From Protonemura montana (lineage: Eukaryota; Arthropoda; Insecta; Plecoptera; Nemouridae): DNA of 64,000 nt. The notes below the pieces were generated by a model, which saw nothing but the letters and a program-made list of their open reading frames with translations, did not search any database and had not been told where the DNA came from. Positions 1-13,329 of the stretch are shown here, piece after piece. The first letter of the stretch is position 1, and each line of letters opens with the position of its first letter. Location of the stretch: assembly GCA_947568835.1 (NCBI GenBank), contig OX387605.1:16558418-16622417 (forward strand), written 5' to 3'. The position numbers and the translations under genes are program-made.

Positions 1-947
1 GTTACAACAATTAACAGTGACACAATTTTATCGGATTTTAATACATCGTGTGCTTTGTTGTTCTTTTAAACCGCCCCTGTGAATTCTATCAGCATTTTGC
101 TCCGCGAACTGAAAGTTTTATCGAGAAAAGTGTTTTAAAACTGAATTACATACTGCGTGTTTAAAATTTCGATTGCCAACCAGTCACCGCTAGACGTCTT
201 CCGTTTGAGCGGTCAAAATTTTGACCCCCCGTTGTGTCGTTTTGGTCGTGCATTTACCTAGAACTAACCCCTATTGTTAGTGCCGGTGCGTCGTGGCCTA
301 TTTCGTTGACAGTTCTCGATGAATGAAACATTACAAATGAACATAACGCACGCGACTGGATCCATCTATCAAATTTGTATCGAAAATAAATTACACGTGG
401 AGAAAAACCGCGTGCAAACACACATTCATTTATGTACGCGGTGCGTTTTTTGATTAATTTGAAGATTAAGCCTAACACTGTCTGGTTGACAATTACTGAC
501 ACTGCGTGACCTCAGTATTCTTGCCCTGAATCATTTACTTGATCATTATCCATGCGTGTTTTCGATAAAAAAATCCACGAGAACAGATATTCGTGTACTA
601 CGCATACATCAATAGCCATTATTAATGGCAGATGAATATTCAAGTACACACTCATTTATCTGTTCGGTTTTGTCAATAGCAGCTTGAACCTATTACATTG
701 TGAGAGTACCTGGCTTTTAACTGAGCAAGAAACACCGTTTGATCAATTATTGTCAAATAATTGATAAATTAGATTCAATTGAACCGTGGCCGTGTGCAGT
801 TTCTAAGTGATACTCCTACGCCTTTCGTACTCATTGTGTTTGTCCATTCCGTAAAACATTCTCCAAAATTCGACGTTGGTTATTAATGTGAACGTGTCCG
901 TGTTGCAAATGAGTAGCTAATTGGAATCATTTCTTACATCATCAAAA
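1..947 (+). other. Probable 5' flank and 5' UTR of the host gene
   Basis: There is no coding sequence of note here. The stretch lies immediately upstream of the exon-1 ATG at 948. An in-frame TAA at 918-920 closes the frame just before that ATG, so the coding sequence cannot extend further upstream. Several short ATGs and many stops occur in all frames. An initiator-like TCAGT sits near 510, but no convincing TATA box is placed relative to it, so the transcription start is unresolved. The split between promoter and UTR is inference. Confidence 0.45.
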
Positions 948-1047
948 ATGGCATCTCGTCACAAAATCGGCTTAATTGATTGGCTCCTACGTCTTCTGGG
1001 AGTCTGCATCCTGCAAGCCGTCTTCAGCCTCCCTACGAATGCACAAG
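948..1047 (+). CDS. First coding exon of a secreted or membrane protein (signal peptide)
   Basis: The ATG at 948 has a strong start context (tcaaaaATGg, A at -3 and G at +4) and an in-frame stop 30 bp upstream. It opens 33 codons. The N-terminus is basic (MASRHK), the core at residues 9-29 is hydrophobic and rich in Leu, Val, Ile and Phe, and the end is a polar LPTNAQ. This is the layout of a secretory signal peptide, with cleavage plausible around the Asn-Ala-Gln. The exon ends at a good donor, CAAG|GTAACT (GT at 1048-1049), leaving one base (phase 1). Only the leader is encoded here, so the mature protein lies beyond the window and I do not recognise it. A signal-peptide exon followed by a very long intron is common in arthropod receptor and adhesion genes, but that class assignment is inference. 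Confidence 0.72.
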
Positions 1048-1050
1048 GTA

Positions 1051-4000
1051 ACTAACAATAAGTTCTCGTCTAATGGTATCAACCGGATGGCTCCCGCGAA
1101 GGGCGGCGCAGGGCGCCCCCAGTTCCTAGCAAGTTGTAGAGTTTAGAAGCGCCTGCAAGCTGGCAAACTTCGCCTCGTGCCGGCTTATCTTTCGAATCAA
1201 GTGTGTCCAGGTATAGGATACAAGAGTATTATATCTACCTACACTGACAAAACTTCGGTAATTATATTGCATAAGTTCGCCAGTCTCGTTTAATTACGAT
1301 TCCTGACGGCGGCCGCGGCCACACACAAAGAAGAGAAGTTGATAGTGATTAGTAAAATGCCACTAGTCAGAAGACGAAGGACCCAGAACCTTCACCTAAT
1401 TGCCTTCACACCTATAGCCACACAGAAATAACAAATTGCCAAAGCAAATTTTTTATTATTTTAAAGTTTTTTTCCGTTATGATGAGAAAAAAAAGTTTGA
1501 ACGATTATTGTAACGAGGAATTGTGCGTCCAATCTTCTCCAGCTCGAGGCGTTTAGATAATCTCATCGAAAATATAATGTTCTCACCACTATACGCAGTC
1601 TTGCGCTCTGTACGCTCGGCGTATTACTTTTTTTTTCCGTGGCTCAATCTAGCTAACTTTTTTCATTAAAAATTATGAGTCAATTTGAGAAAGAATAAAA
1701 TTGTTAGAAGCTCATCGTGTCTCGCGCGATATAATCATTTATGAGCTCCAACTGTGGATCAACTGGGACAAAATCTGGGAGCAAATTATCAGGAACTGTG
1801 AACGCAACGTCGGAAAGAAAGGGAACTCGAGGGGCGCGCAGACATCTCCCTGCCACGATTTCAAGCGTAGACCTAAAGTTAACTGTCATGGCGACAATGA
1901 TAATGATTGACTCGATTATAGAAGCATTAAACCAATTACGACTTGTGGAGAGAATGAAGTGAATTCCTGATCGATCTTTACATCGAGTAGTCGGATCGGA
2001 GCAAACCGACATGTAGTTCGTCAACGAAGAAAGCGTACAGCCAGTTTCCGGCTGTTTACCATTTGCGTTTTGCTATATGCCTGTTACATGCATGACATGG
2101 TAGAAATGCAATGATATCATGTGTTAACCCAAACGCACTGCAGCCTATGGAAAACGCATGGAAGTGTTATTCTGTTATTGTTTTGCCCCCGTGCTATCAT
2201 CACGGAAATGATTCGCTGTATCGTGACCAGTGACCGAAGCTTGGGTCGACGCCGAAACCACCGACGCCCCCCCCCCCCCCCCTTCTTGTGCATGCGTCGA
2301 TCAGGAGGGGCACATTATTGCGGTTTCAAGTCATTAACCGTTAGTCACGCAGTTAATTCAATTTCCTAAGGCAACTCAATTTTTTTACACTGTAAAAGTA
2401 ATCACTTTTGGTGTCACCCTACCAAAACCACCCTCATGAGGGAATTTTCTTTCGGTGGAGAATTTCCTCCCTAGCATTCGATTCTCCCTTAGTGTACCAG
2501 GTAGTTTACAGCATTCTTGAAATTAAATAATAACTGATGCATTTATTATTTCCCCTTGCTATCAGCAGCTTTGCACAGTAATTATTTTATTCAATTAAAC
2601 TCAATGTGGAGCGCTGTCGACCCTCTTATACTTTTTAAGCATAAAACAGCAGTAATTTCTTTTCTGAGGTACAATTCCTAACGTAAAAAAACTCACCGTG
2701 TAAATAAATCGATCAGAAAACTGATCCATTTCAATCGAATATTAAACCCTCTTTTATGCTGATTCCACCATAAGCAGGTTGTTACGATTGAATGCCCCGT
2801 GACTGGATGGGGAATTAGTTAGCACACTTCTGCACACCACTTATCGCAGCTCGTGATACGGCAGTGTTGGCGATGGCGGGTCTAGCATGAGCACCAATAA
2901 TATGGCGGTGCAATTACCTGCCAGGGATTTGCTTGACGCTCGACTACCTCCGTCGCCGTCGCCGTTAGCGTTGACATTGCCAGGACAGGGACGCATGCTT
3001 TTGTGCAATTAGACGCGAGGAATTAGCTGGTAGTCACTAGTGTGTTCGTCAAATAGATAAGCTTTCTTATCCTAAGCTTAATTAATTATATAGGGTCATT
3101 TTGAGATTTTATTGTTGCTTGCTTGGTGCGTAACGCCTTTGTTTTTATCGATCTAGTCCCAGTTTGAATTGACCTCTGGCAGAAGAAAGTTCAGCAACCC
3201 TTGATTGAGCTGGTTGTTAAGTCGATGTCCTATATTTATACCAAACCCCCATGTGTACGATTGATCATATTGCTCGGTTGGCCCGGATCGTAGCTAACTT
3301 TGATCCGAACAATTTATGATATAGGCCGAATACCTAATGTTTTAATTGGAATTTTGCAGACTTGTATTAATTGTGAGTGTGTATTTTGGGTCGAATTTGT
3401 GTTTATTAAGCCGAACATCAGGAATTGAACGGTGAGTAAGCCTTTTCACGTGCTCTAAAGTTAGTTACGAAACAATATAATCAGAGTTGAGTACATCCAC
3501 CTTTGTTAATGTTATGCATTGTAAGTTGAGGAACAGCTCAGAGCATACTATTCTACTTCCGATATAATAAACCCCGTGACAACGTGTCCCCCAACCCCTG
3601 TCCGTTGATTTTTTAAAGTTGCTCGAAACTTTTTGAGTTGACTTTGAGCAGCGCGCATAGCTGATAGAGAGTTGAAGCACGCTTTCGCGGCGGCGAGCAT
3701 ATTTTTGACGAAAGCCCAAAGTCGAATCTCTTTTCACTGGCGGAAAACTTGTAAAAACCAGGCTCCTCCAAGTTCAATAAAAGGTGATTAATCAATCTAT
3801 GGACTAGCTCGCTGGGCGCATATAGAAAATTCGTCCCTTCTTTAGTTAAGTGCCTGATGTGCCGAACTGGCATATTTTATTATACCATGTGCACCAACAG
3901 GACTTACGGGGTTCAAAAAAAATATCAGAGGGCGACATTTTTAATTAGTTGCTAACTAGTTCGACATAGCTTCACTCTTCTAACTTTTTTTTTATTATAA

Positions 4001-5341
4001 GAAATATCTTTGTAATTAGGAGCTCGGGAGAGCCATAATAAGGAAGCTTTTTATCGTTCCTCGGCGAGCGAAATTCCCTAGCGTTACCCAAGATAGTTGA
4101 ACAATTTCAGAGATTTTTCAGTATTTTTATAGCGAAGATTTTTAATTTATTAACAAAGCAACACAAAGATTGCAACTTTTATGTCATGGTGCAAATGCTA
4201 CACAGGTACTACATACTAATGCCAGAGTACTGCGCCAATCCAAAATAAATTGCCAGAGCCAATTTTCTGACGAAGTCACTATTCTTTCTTATACACGTAT
4301 CTAATTCGTTAAAACAGGTTTTTATTGATAATTGGCGTGCGCCAATGGTATCAAACAAAACCAACTCTGAATTATTCATTTGGTATTATAACGTACCATT
4401 CATTTGGAGCCTTATATGATAATTGTTTCTGTTTTTGCCAAAATATCCTTACATCTGTGACAACTGATAGATGTGGCCGCTTAGTGCTTGGTGCTTAGTC
4501 TTCTCCAGCTTCTGAGATGATAGAAGCTTAGGACCAAAATACTGCCATAACTCGTTCCACATGAAACTAACGAGACCTGGGAGCACGCTCCTGCAGTCGA
4601 ATGCACTCACCTAAAAGAGCTCAAATGGTGATTGTCTAAATCAAATCTTGTCAGAAAATGCATTGAAACCAATTCTTTCGCAAAAACGCTGAACATTTGT
4701 AGCTAAACCTATTTTTTTTTTTACCATGTAAGTTCTCCAAATACTTTTCACTTCTGGCATTAAATATGAATCGATTTGTTACCGTACATTTAACGTCCTT
4801 AGCCGCCTCTGCCTCACTCCAGACTCCCCAGGCATTTCTAGTCCTCTTCCCTACTAATACGTGCTCATCTTTAAAAGCCTATCATTGTTATACCACTCGA
4901 CACCGCCGATACAACATGTTCCTCCAATAATGGACGTGTTTGACTTAAATTTATGCATGATTTTGTTTTTCCCACATTGTACCAGTCATAATAACCTAGT
5001 TTACAAATATATTTAGATTCGGGCGTATTTGCTTCCTGTGTTTTGTGTCATGTTGGTCGTTTTGTGGTGCGTAATATCATGGGGACAATGTGTGTGCCCA
5101 CAGAACGTTTTTCCATTTTCCATTTAAACCTGCCAGTGGCACGGCTGCTTTTCAGCCGGTGCCGGAAAGCGGATGTACTATGTGGCTCAAATCCGTGATT
5201 GGTTCTGAAATTAATTCCGAATAATGCCGATTATTATAATCCATTTCGAGTGCAGCCGGCTCGGAACAATCATGTGTTTGTCTGTGTGCCCGAATTTCAA
5301 TCACACTGTAGAAAACGTGTGTTTGTATGTGTTTTTCTATC
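1051..5341. other. Non-coding intronic stretch
   Basis: This AT-rich spacer has no supportable gene. It holds a 16-base C run (2267-2282), a short CGTCGC-rich patch (2949-2970) and a T run near 4710. A possible but unproven miniature element lies at about 2386-2701; its ends, acactgtaaa and the reverse complement of caccgtgt, are only loosely inverted. Nothing else stands out. Confidence 0.5.
2267..2282. repeat. C16 homopolymer
   Basis: Sixteen consecutive C follow gacg. It is one of seven G/C runs of 14 bases or more in this window. Such runs can form G-quadruplex-like or i-motif structures and are prone to length error in sequencing. Confidence 0.9.
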
Positions 5342-5420
5342 CAGGAACAGAGATTTTATATTCAGGAATAGAGATTTTCTATCCAGGAATAGAGATTTTC
5401 TATCCAGGAATAGAGATTTA
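5342..5420. repeat. 21-bp tandem repeat, about 3.8 copies
   Basis: Units start at 5342, 5363, 5384 and 5405 with consensus caggaatagagattttctat plus one base. The first unit carries two or three substitutions, the next two are identical, and the last is cut short after caggaatagagattta. Because 21 is a multiple of three, open frames run through it on both strands and give artificial seven-residue repeats. I regard those frames as non-genic. Confidence 0.93.
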
Positions 5421-8330
5421 AGGAATCCACATTTTTTTATCTTGCCTGTAAATGTAGTTCGTAGTACCACAAGTAGCATTGAACGATTGTAATATGTGGT
5501 TATCGGTCCTAGTTGGGGAAAGAAACATACCTTAAACCACGTACCTTCTGATTTGACTCTCGATACGTTTTTTTTTTCTTATGTCATAATGCGCTTGCAA
5601 GTTTTTACTAACTTGACGAACAATATAAAACATCACAAAACCCATTCACATCAACGCCAAAAAAAAGACAAGCATCTTTTTTCCCATAGAAATCCAAATC
5701 TTTTTGTTAATTTATCAATACATTGGCAATCGATTTTTCTAGCAACAACACTGAGAATTTCGTGAACATGACGCAACTTGCTATATTTGCCCGTTAGCTC
5801 ATAGCAATGCCGTTAATGATGTAAGCATATCAGTGCCCTAGAGTTTCTCTATCCACATCTCAGAGGCACGACTTGGATGTTAAACCTGCGTGATAATTCA
5901 ATTACAAGCGATACCGTCTTCTGCAGCACACGGGTGGTCAATTACCTGTAGACCGCTTGATTAAACGAAACCCCGAAACACAATATGACCATCATGCTCG
6001 ATGCATAAATCTAGATGTTTTTATTTTAGATACCTACTTCAAATGGTATGCATTGATAATAATTGTGTTGTTGTGATTTGGTTCACCGATAAAAAAGGTC
6101 CTTGGACCTTGATAACTAAATAATAGTCCGTATACCTGACTACAAGTAAATCAAGAAATAGCTTTGTTCAGGCAAGGTCTTTGGAATAAAATATATTTAT
6201 GGTTTTAATACCAATAATTCTTGATAGAAAATAATCACAAACCAATTTTCAGGGATTCTTCTTTGCCGATATCGACGGTAGCTGGTTGAATGGAGTAATG
6301 ACATTTGGCTTCCGTCGTGGTTGGCTGCGGTCGGGTGACAGATGTGACTCCCAACTATTTATTTATCATTGTTTAGTTGCGCGGTTGCAACTTGCAGCAA
6401 TAATAATAGTGGTTTACCTGGTGCATTTCATTCAATATGGGTGGTCACATCGCTTCCACATCCACGTGGTCTAGCTCAATGCAGCGGTCGAGTGAAACAC
6501 CTAGTGCACCCAGTCCCAACATTCACACAATAGTTGTGTTATTTGACATTGAGATAGGCCGACGCGGCTGTTTGTTTGGATCGATGAAACCGAAAACTGA
6601 ACGTAGTTCGAGACTGCTTTTATTTGTATTGATTGTCCGAATAAGAACCACGAATGTCCTCTCATCTTCCATAACCGAAAAACTCCCTCAACGAACTAAA
6701 TGATTCGACAAAACTTACAAACCATAATACAGTAAATCAACCGTATTACAGCTAACTCGATAATCATGCGGGGTGAATAAAAAATACATAAAACTATTAA
6801 CTCACCACTTTTCACGCTTCTATGACGAATTTCGAACAGCTGCGGTACGTACGAACTGTGTCACATCACCACCGCCAGCTACCACGATTGCGTTCACGCA
6901 CTGTGTACGAGTGCGTGCGTACACACCGCACCGGTGACCTGGGGCCAGCGTACCTTGGCCCGCTGTGCCGGTCGCAGCCAGCTAATGATAAATGATCGCA
7001 GCATCCCTACATGCACAACACGTTAATGCCGAGCCGCGTGGTCGTTTAGCCCGTGTCGTAGCTTCTAGGCAGACCCATTGCTTTTTAACCCGCCGAGACC
7101 AGGACCCCCAGATAAAATATTCCAGTGTGGCTCCTGGACGTGTTTAGTATTATTACTATCAAAGCTATCGTGTGAACTTTTCTAGAATGGTAATTTGAAA
7201 TATAAAACGGAGTTTCACGATATGTTGGTGTCTGTTAATTCATGGGCTTAGAAATAAACGTATTTTGATGAGCAAGTCATTTGGTGTAAAATGCGAATTG
7301 ATGATGACACACATAATGGAGGCGTCCGTGTCTTGTAGTGATCTGTGGACATTCTTTTACTCACACATTCGAAATGAGGTAATTGGTTCTGATGAGAAAA
7401 GAATCAGCAGATGAACCAATTAAAGTAATTGGGTCTTTATTGTGGACGGCAACCAATCGTCTTGTCTTTCTCTTGTTGTTGGCAGGATTGTTGTTGCCCG
7501 GTGTTTCTATATTTTAGTTTCTCAAAATGCCAAACCAGTTGGTATGACGATGCTATAAGCGGACTTTTTTACTTCTCTGTCTCTCCCAGGCGGATGAATA
7601 TCATTTGTGTATATGCACAGATTCGTTTCCAGAGCTGTTGAGATTATCGCAACACAAAGAAAGCCGATAATTTGTTTGAAAGTCAAATTACCAAAGTTTC
7701 TGTTAGCGAGTCGCGCTAGTCACAACTCTGGCGTGTCAATGGCGGCTTAAATCTGGCGGCTGTCAAATCTGCATGTGTTTTTCGACAAGCACAAAGTTAT
7801 GGAAGAAAATAAAAAAAAAAAACGCTGTACAGAACGTGGCGCGCTATGGGGAACTGTGGGGAACTGGTGGGAAAACGGCATGAACGTGCGAGTAGGTGTC
7901 TGCCGAGCGGTGAAATCTCATTTGCTTCCGCAAATCCCTGGCACCTAAAAACCTCGGAACCTCCCCACCCTCCTTTTTCTGCCCCCCCCCCCCCCCCCCC
8001 CCGTACATACGAAACCCTCTCGAACACTGCTCGTTTTCTCATCTCTTTGTTTTTATTTCGGGATGTTTAAATGTTGCGCGCGAGTTACCAGCTGTTAAAT
8101 GGGAGGCATCAATTACGCGAGGATGCCGGGACCATGTATATGAATCCACGAGTTTTGCAGGCGCGGGAAAAAACTAATTTTACACGTATATTTTTTTCTT
8201 GTGTTTTGTAATGACATGTTCATTTATATTCGGCAAAATGTAATTTCAACGGCTGCTCTGCGCAGTTATAAATTCATATTTAGCAATAACATCATACCCC
8301 GTCCGAACGGAACAAGAATACACTTTCTAT
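5421..8330. other. Non-coding intronic stretch
   Basis: No gene is supported. Base composition varies, with a moderately GC-rich patch around 6830-7120 and another at 7690-8000. A 21-base C run sits at 7982-8002. The open frames seen here are short and lack recognisable features. Confidence 0.5.
7982..8002. repeat. C21 homopolymer
   Basis: This is the longest G/C run in the window, 21 consecutive C. It is preceded by a CT-rich stretch (cctccccaccctcctttttctg), so the run may have grown from a pyrimidine tract. Confidence 0.9.
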
Positions 8331-8706
8331 TAGCACTGAGTTTAAAGGTCTAGTCAGAGAGCCAGAAGTAATGTTGAACTTTCTGCTAAGCAAACGAGCC
8401 GCGATAACACGTGGTAACGGTAGATGCCACCCGATGGCGCTTGCGGCAGTACTTTTTAACAACACCTCCGCAATTAAATAAGAACGACTGAAAATATCGA
8501 TACTTGTTTATTAATCGTTGAAGTTAGCATTAATAACCATTAATTGAGCGTAAACCAGTCTCAAATGCGAGTAATCTGCGAGTAATAACGAATTGAAATT
8601 TCTCAACACTGAAAACGACGGTGTCTCCACCTAGTAGCATCCTACATGCAGTCATTTAACTGCTATTTTTCGCAAAGACTGATTTACATTAGCGCTTTGG
8701 TAGCAC
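8331..8706 (+). repeat. Interspersed repeat, copy A (inverted partner at 60885-61271)
   Basis: Read on the plus strand, this segment aligns along its whole length with the reverse complement of 60885-61271, at very roughly two-thirds identity by eye. Shared exact blocks in order are agcactgagttt, gcaaacgagccg, gatggcgcttgcggc, gagtaatctgcgag, gtctccacctag and tttttcgcaaagac. Homology stops near tagcactgag on one side and ggtagcac on the other. The two ends share a loose AGCAC/AGCGC inverted core, which would suit a miniature DNA element, but I could not define terminal inverted repeats or target duplications. No coding capacity is visible. Confidence 0.8.
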
Positions 8707-11700
8707 GCTTTTAGATAAAAGAAATGTAAAAAGTAACAATTTAAAAGAAAGTATACAAGATCAAACACTGTGGGTTATTTCGGAGAATGCCATGTCATAT
8801 TTATTTCATTCTGTATGGTCTCATTTTTCCTTGTAGGTCACAAGGTGTTTTTCGTGATAGCAGTGGAAAATGGCAGGGAGGAAAAAGAATCTGACCCCGA
8901 ATATTTTTCACATAATCCGGTAAATTGAGTGGCATGCCAAGTATTCATCATATTCGTCGGGCGTCCTGCATTCCAGACACGAGACGCTTGTGAAGGAGTT
9001 GTTCGACCGCACGCTGCGGCGATTGACGATAGATCGTTCGATGCTCTCGGCCATTTGCGACCGAAGTTTACACGATTTCCTAAAGAAAACACTCCGCGGT
9101 TGATTGTTTTCTTAGCGCATCTTGCGTGGTCGCCACCTGGAAAAGCACTAGTAATGAGCTATATATTATAAATAACGTTCTCTGCTTGCGTAAAAGTTTC
9201 CTGTTTGAAGAGCGTCGACGGCTTGAAAGAATTTCGACCATCTGACGTGTAACAATCCATAAAAAAATAATAAAAAAATGTTGATTTGGGTTTGCTCACG
9301 AATTGATTTAAATTAGTTTTTCTTTCGTCCAATCTTGCGTTTAGAGTCTTTACGACGAGTTTTTGCGTCAAGGAAAAGTTTGTTCTGAATGCACCCTAAA
9401 AGTAAATTAAACAAACATTTCTTTCAGAGACGGTCCGGCAATTGCTCTGTCTTACCTGAAGGAGTCATAAGGTTTTATTACTGTTCCTAACGACTTTAAA
9501 TTATCTCCTTAAAATCCAGAAAATGTGAACAGTGCCTGACTTCTAGCAATAAAATTAAAAAATAAATAACCAACTGAGGGTCAGTACTTATTCCAAAGTG
9601 CTTGCACAGAAAATGACGGTATTGATTGCGATACACGAACAAGTAATTTAAACGTGTACCGCATACCTAGAGACAGAACATTCCGGTGAAATGGTGTGAA
9701 ATTAAACTTTGTGCTTGCAGCGATTTTGCAGCAGGAGTCAACTGACAGGTAGAAAATTGTTTGCCGACACACCTTTGCTTTGTGGCGAGAAAATTGAGCT
9801 ACAGCTGAACTGTCCGTCTAAACCGAAAACGAGCTCAATCTCGTTTTCCCACCTTTCAACCAGAAAAGATACCGCCAATTAGTTTTATTACGAACCTGGG
9901 GGAAAAGTTAGGGCTGCATTTATTATAACCCTCGGGTCAACCCCGATCACTTCTAACTAGATTGTTTTATAAGTAGGGTATTTATTAAACACAACAAAAA
10001 GCCATTAAATTGATTAGGTGCTGACACACGTATGTCAGAGAGTAGAATCTTGAGAGAAAAAGTCGAACAATGTTTATTTCTCTGCGCACGCTCATTCAAA
10101 GCGCTAAATATTGCCTCTAGCTTTCTGATGACGCCACCTTACACTTTACCTGAGTGAATGCTACGGCGGCTACGTTTCACCCGAAATCTATTCTTGAGTT
10201 TTGATGTTCTGCGTGTGAAAGATCATCTCTCGTGTAAGTCCCTTGTAACAGAGGTGCCGTAATTTTAGTAACTTTTATAGCGCCTAAGGGTAAATACTTA
10301 GTGACGTGTTGATGGTATTTTTTGTTTGTAAATCTTTCGACGCTGGAAGCCTTTTGACGCGGCATTGATTGAACAAGCACTTACCAAAAAAAGTTTAAAA
10401 ACCTTTGATTCACCGTTGCGAGTCTTTATTGTACCAGAAACCATCATATTAATTAATCACATTTCGAACGGAAATAAAGTGAGCCAGAAATTGAACACGA
10501 TTGTATAATACCTATCATTTCATTCTTTTTTTAAAATAATTTCATGTCTCCACGAATCGTCTTGGAAATACAACATTTAGACTGTAGAGGAGCATGTAAT
10601 AGCTTCTAAAATCTAGATCACGATTTATTGTGCCATAGTGACATCGCATTTCATTGAACTATAGCAGGCGGTCATCCTCTCTCATGTCCTATACGCAGGT
10701 AAAGAGCTCGCTTCTCCCCACCACCACCTATCCCGCACACACGCAGGCTGCTCCTTACTTATTTATAGACATCTTGTCGAGTCCCAGGATGACCTGGTAG
10801 ATAAGGATCGAACTAATTATCCTTGGACTATCACGCAACTTCTGCGAAATCACTGGCAGAATGTTTGCTACTGGGCATTGCAGCACAACTGCATATTAAA
10901 TAGGTATATCATGCGGTGAATTTCTGTAACCCCGCTGCATTTAATACAGTGTTGAAGTATGAAAAAATAATTGTGTATGGTCTTCACAGAAAGTTGTTGG
11001 AGATGAGCAACATATAGATTTACTTATGCACGATTTTACCATTGGATTTAAACTCGGTTTAAATGCCAAATCAATTTTTACCGATTTTCTGATATTTTGA
11101 AAGGTTTAGGAAATTAAAATACAAGAAATAGTTTTAAATTTACATTCAAATCTGATATTAATCGATATAAATTAATTAATCAAACCAAATACATTTTTAA
11201 TCTGTAAATATTTTTCTTTTGTGCTAATCTCCTTTTAAAATTTGAACTCAGACCAGCGGAGGGTTATATTTATGAATCAAACTGTAAGTTCAAATAAAAT
11301 GGTGCCATTTCTTTATCGCAAAACTCCATGCTTAATACCTTTTTTCTCTCGTTTTACGTGTGTTGCCTAAATTTACTCGCTTGGCGTTTGCAAAATTTTA
11401 TTGATTTATCAATAATCCAATCAACATCAGGTACCTACCATACCTCTTCAGATTTACTTCTTCCTTTGTAGAAAATAAACATTTTATTCTATAATTGGGT
11501 GCACTCAGCTTTAGTTTTCCTTTCAATAAAACTAGGAAACTAAATAATTACTAGGTCTTTTGTCATTATAACTTGTAAATACAAATAAATTGAATCGAGT
11601 AAGCTTGCGAGTTAATCCAGTTGTAAGTCTGCATCTGGGGTGTATAGAATGTGTTCAGAACGGCGTGCGCCAATCTCTTCCCGCGATTCAATCTGCGTCT

Positions 11701-13100
11701 TGTATTTAGGACTTGTAATCCCAGAGCCTCAGCCGAAACGAAACAGATTGTTACGCTATTGAGTAAGAACTAATCCCGTTCTCAAGCGCAGGGGTGGATA
11801 TGTGCCACCATCTTTGCAGAAGACACTTGCGAGGTACGAAATGGCTTGAAAAAAGAATCGAATCTGCGCTATCCAATCTTCGGCTACCATGCCACCATCT
11901 ATATCTCCATGCCACTGCCTAATGTCAATATTATCTTACAACCTAGTCGACAAACTTTATAATTATATCGTGCCTCGCGATCATTATAAATTACAGCTCT
12001 GTGATGTTTCTAACTTTCCTTCCTTTATCAAATTTTCTAATGTCTTATATTTTCTGTGCTTTTTTAAACTTTTTATAGGAGTAACGTAATTTTATTCTAG
12101 ATTGAAAATTATTCACTTGGCTTCATAAAGTAAGCAAAGTCGAGTTTAATCTGTACTTCTTCACTCCGTTCAACTCCGACTTGACTTTTCGTTTATGCGC
12201 CGTTAAAGAGCGATATATTTTTCTGTAAAAATTGCGTTTTTCTTTGCCTGTGGTAAAATGGATTTTACCTGCCAATTTTCTATTCTGATTTCTGTCAGTT
12301 TATTCGCAAATGTAGCTGAAAAATCCAAAATATTCAATTTTTGAACGCTGAGAAGAATCCACCGAAAACAAAGAAAAGGCAAGAACTTAGTTTCCTTTCC
12401 TCAGTAGCAGGAAAATCTGCTGGAGAAGCTTCTTATCTACAACTGATATTTATTTTCTATCGTTATCGTGGTTTGAATTCACCTCAGCTTATCTAAACAT
12501 TGGTTTAGACGTCGCGGATGGAATACGCCTCTCCGAATTGGACTTCTCCTGGAGGATTATCGCTTTCTTTCCAAATTACTTGGCTTTTGTTTCTCTTTGG
12601 CACATTTTCCATCTTTCTTAATATCTCCCGTTCTTTACCCTTTGTCTCTGACGCAATGCAAGTTAAAGCAAGTATTTGACTTTAATTTTCTTTCGTTTAC
12701 TTTCAATCTTACGTTCTATATTTGACTTCATACTCGTCAAGAACATTTCACAATTTATTGGCATAGTCACTTTCTACAATTCATGGCAAGGAGCGCCTCC
12801 CTCTGGGTCTGCCAACCACAAGAAGGAAGGTGGGTAGATGCATTTACCAACCCACCACATTGCATGCTGTTCATCATTAATCTAAAACAAATGTAGCACA
12901 CATATTTCCATCAAACAACTGTTGTAAAAAGTGAAATAACAAACATGTAGCGTACCCATTTTTATTTATTATTTTATTATTTAAAAAAAAAAAATGTTAT
13001 GTTAATAATAACGAGCATGAAAACGCAAAATTCTAAATGTGACGTGGCCCATAGCTAATAAAAAGTTATCATTGCGTTTTCATTAATTACACCGTCGATG
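8707..13100. other. Non-coding intronic stretch with a recursive-splice candidate
   Basis: AT-rich spacer without a supportable gene. The notable site is the fused acceptor-donor at 10698/10699. Short A/T runs occur at 12980-12993 and elsewhere. Otherwise I see nothing distinctive. Confidence 0.5.
10680..10704 (+). other. Candidate recursive splice (ratchet) site at 10698|10699
   Basis: A pyrimidine-biased stretch (tcctctctcatgtcctatac) ends in gcAG and is followed directly by GTAAAG, so a 3' splice site is fused to a 5' splice site with no exon between. Zero-nucleotide recursive splice points with the consensus (Y)nNCAG|GTAAGT are established in long Drosophila introns. The tract is good here and the donor matches GTAAGT at four or five positions. 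Function is inferred. Confidence 0.35.
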
Positions 13101-13329
13101 AAAATGAAAATACCCATGAAATAAACTCTCGTTTCGTTGAATCCATGGTCCGCGTCCAGTTCGGGCTGTGGCTTCCCATACCATCGCGACCGAACTGGCA
13201 GCCAATTATGCATAAACATGCGAATTTGTTAGTCTTGCGGGACGCATAAAGAGCGACGTCGATCACAGATGGACGCCCGACGTCAATGCATAACCCTTCA
13301 TCATCGGTATCCGCCGCGACCCATCACTA

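Noticed and set aside
2386..2701. Possible miniature inverted-repeat element (acactgtaaa ... caccgtgt)
   Set aside because: The inverted ends match at only a few bases and no target duplication is present.
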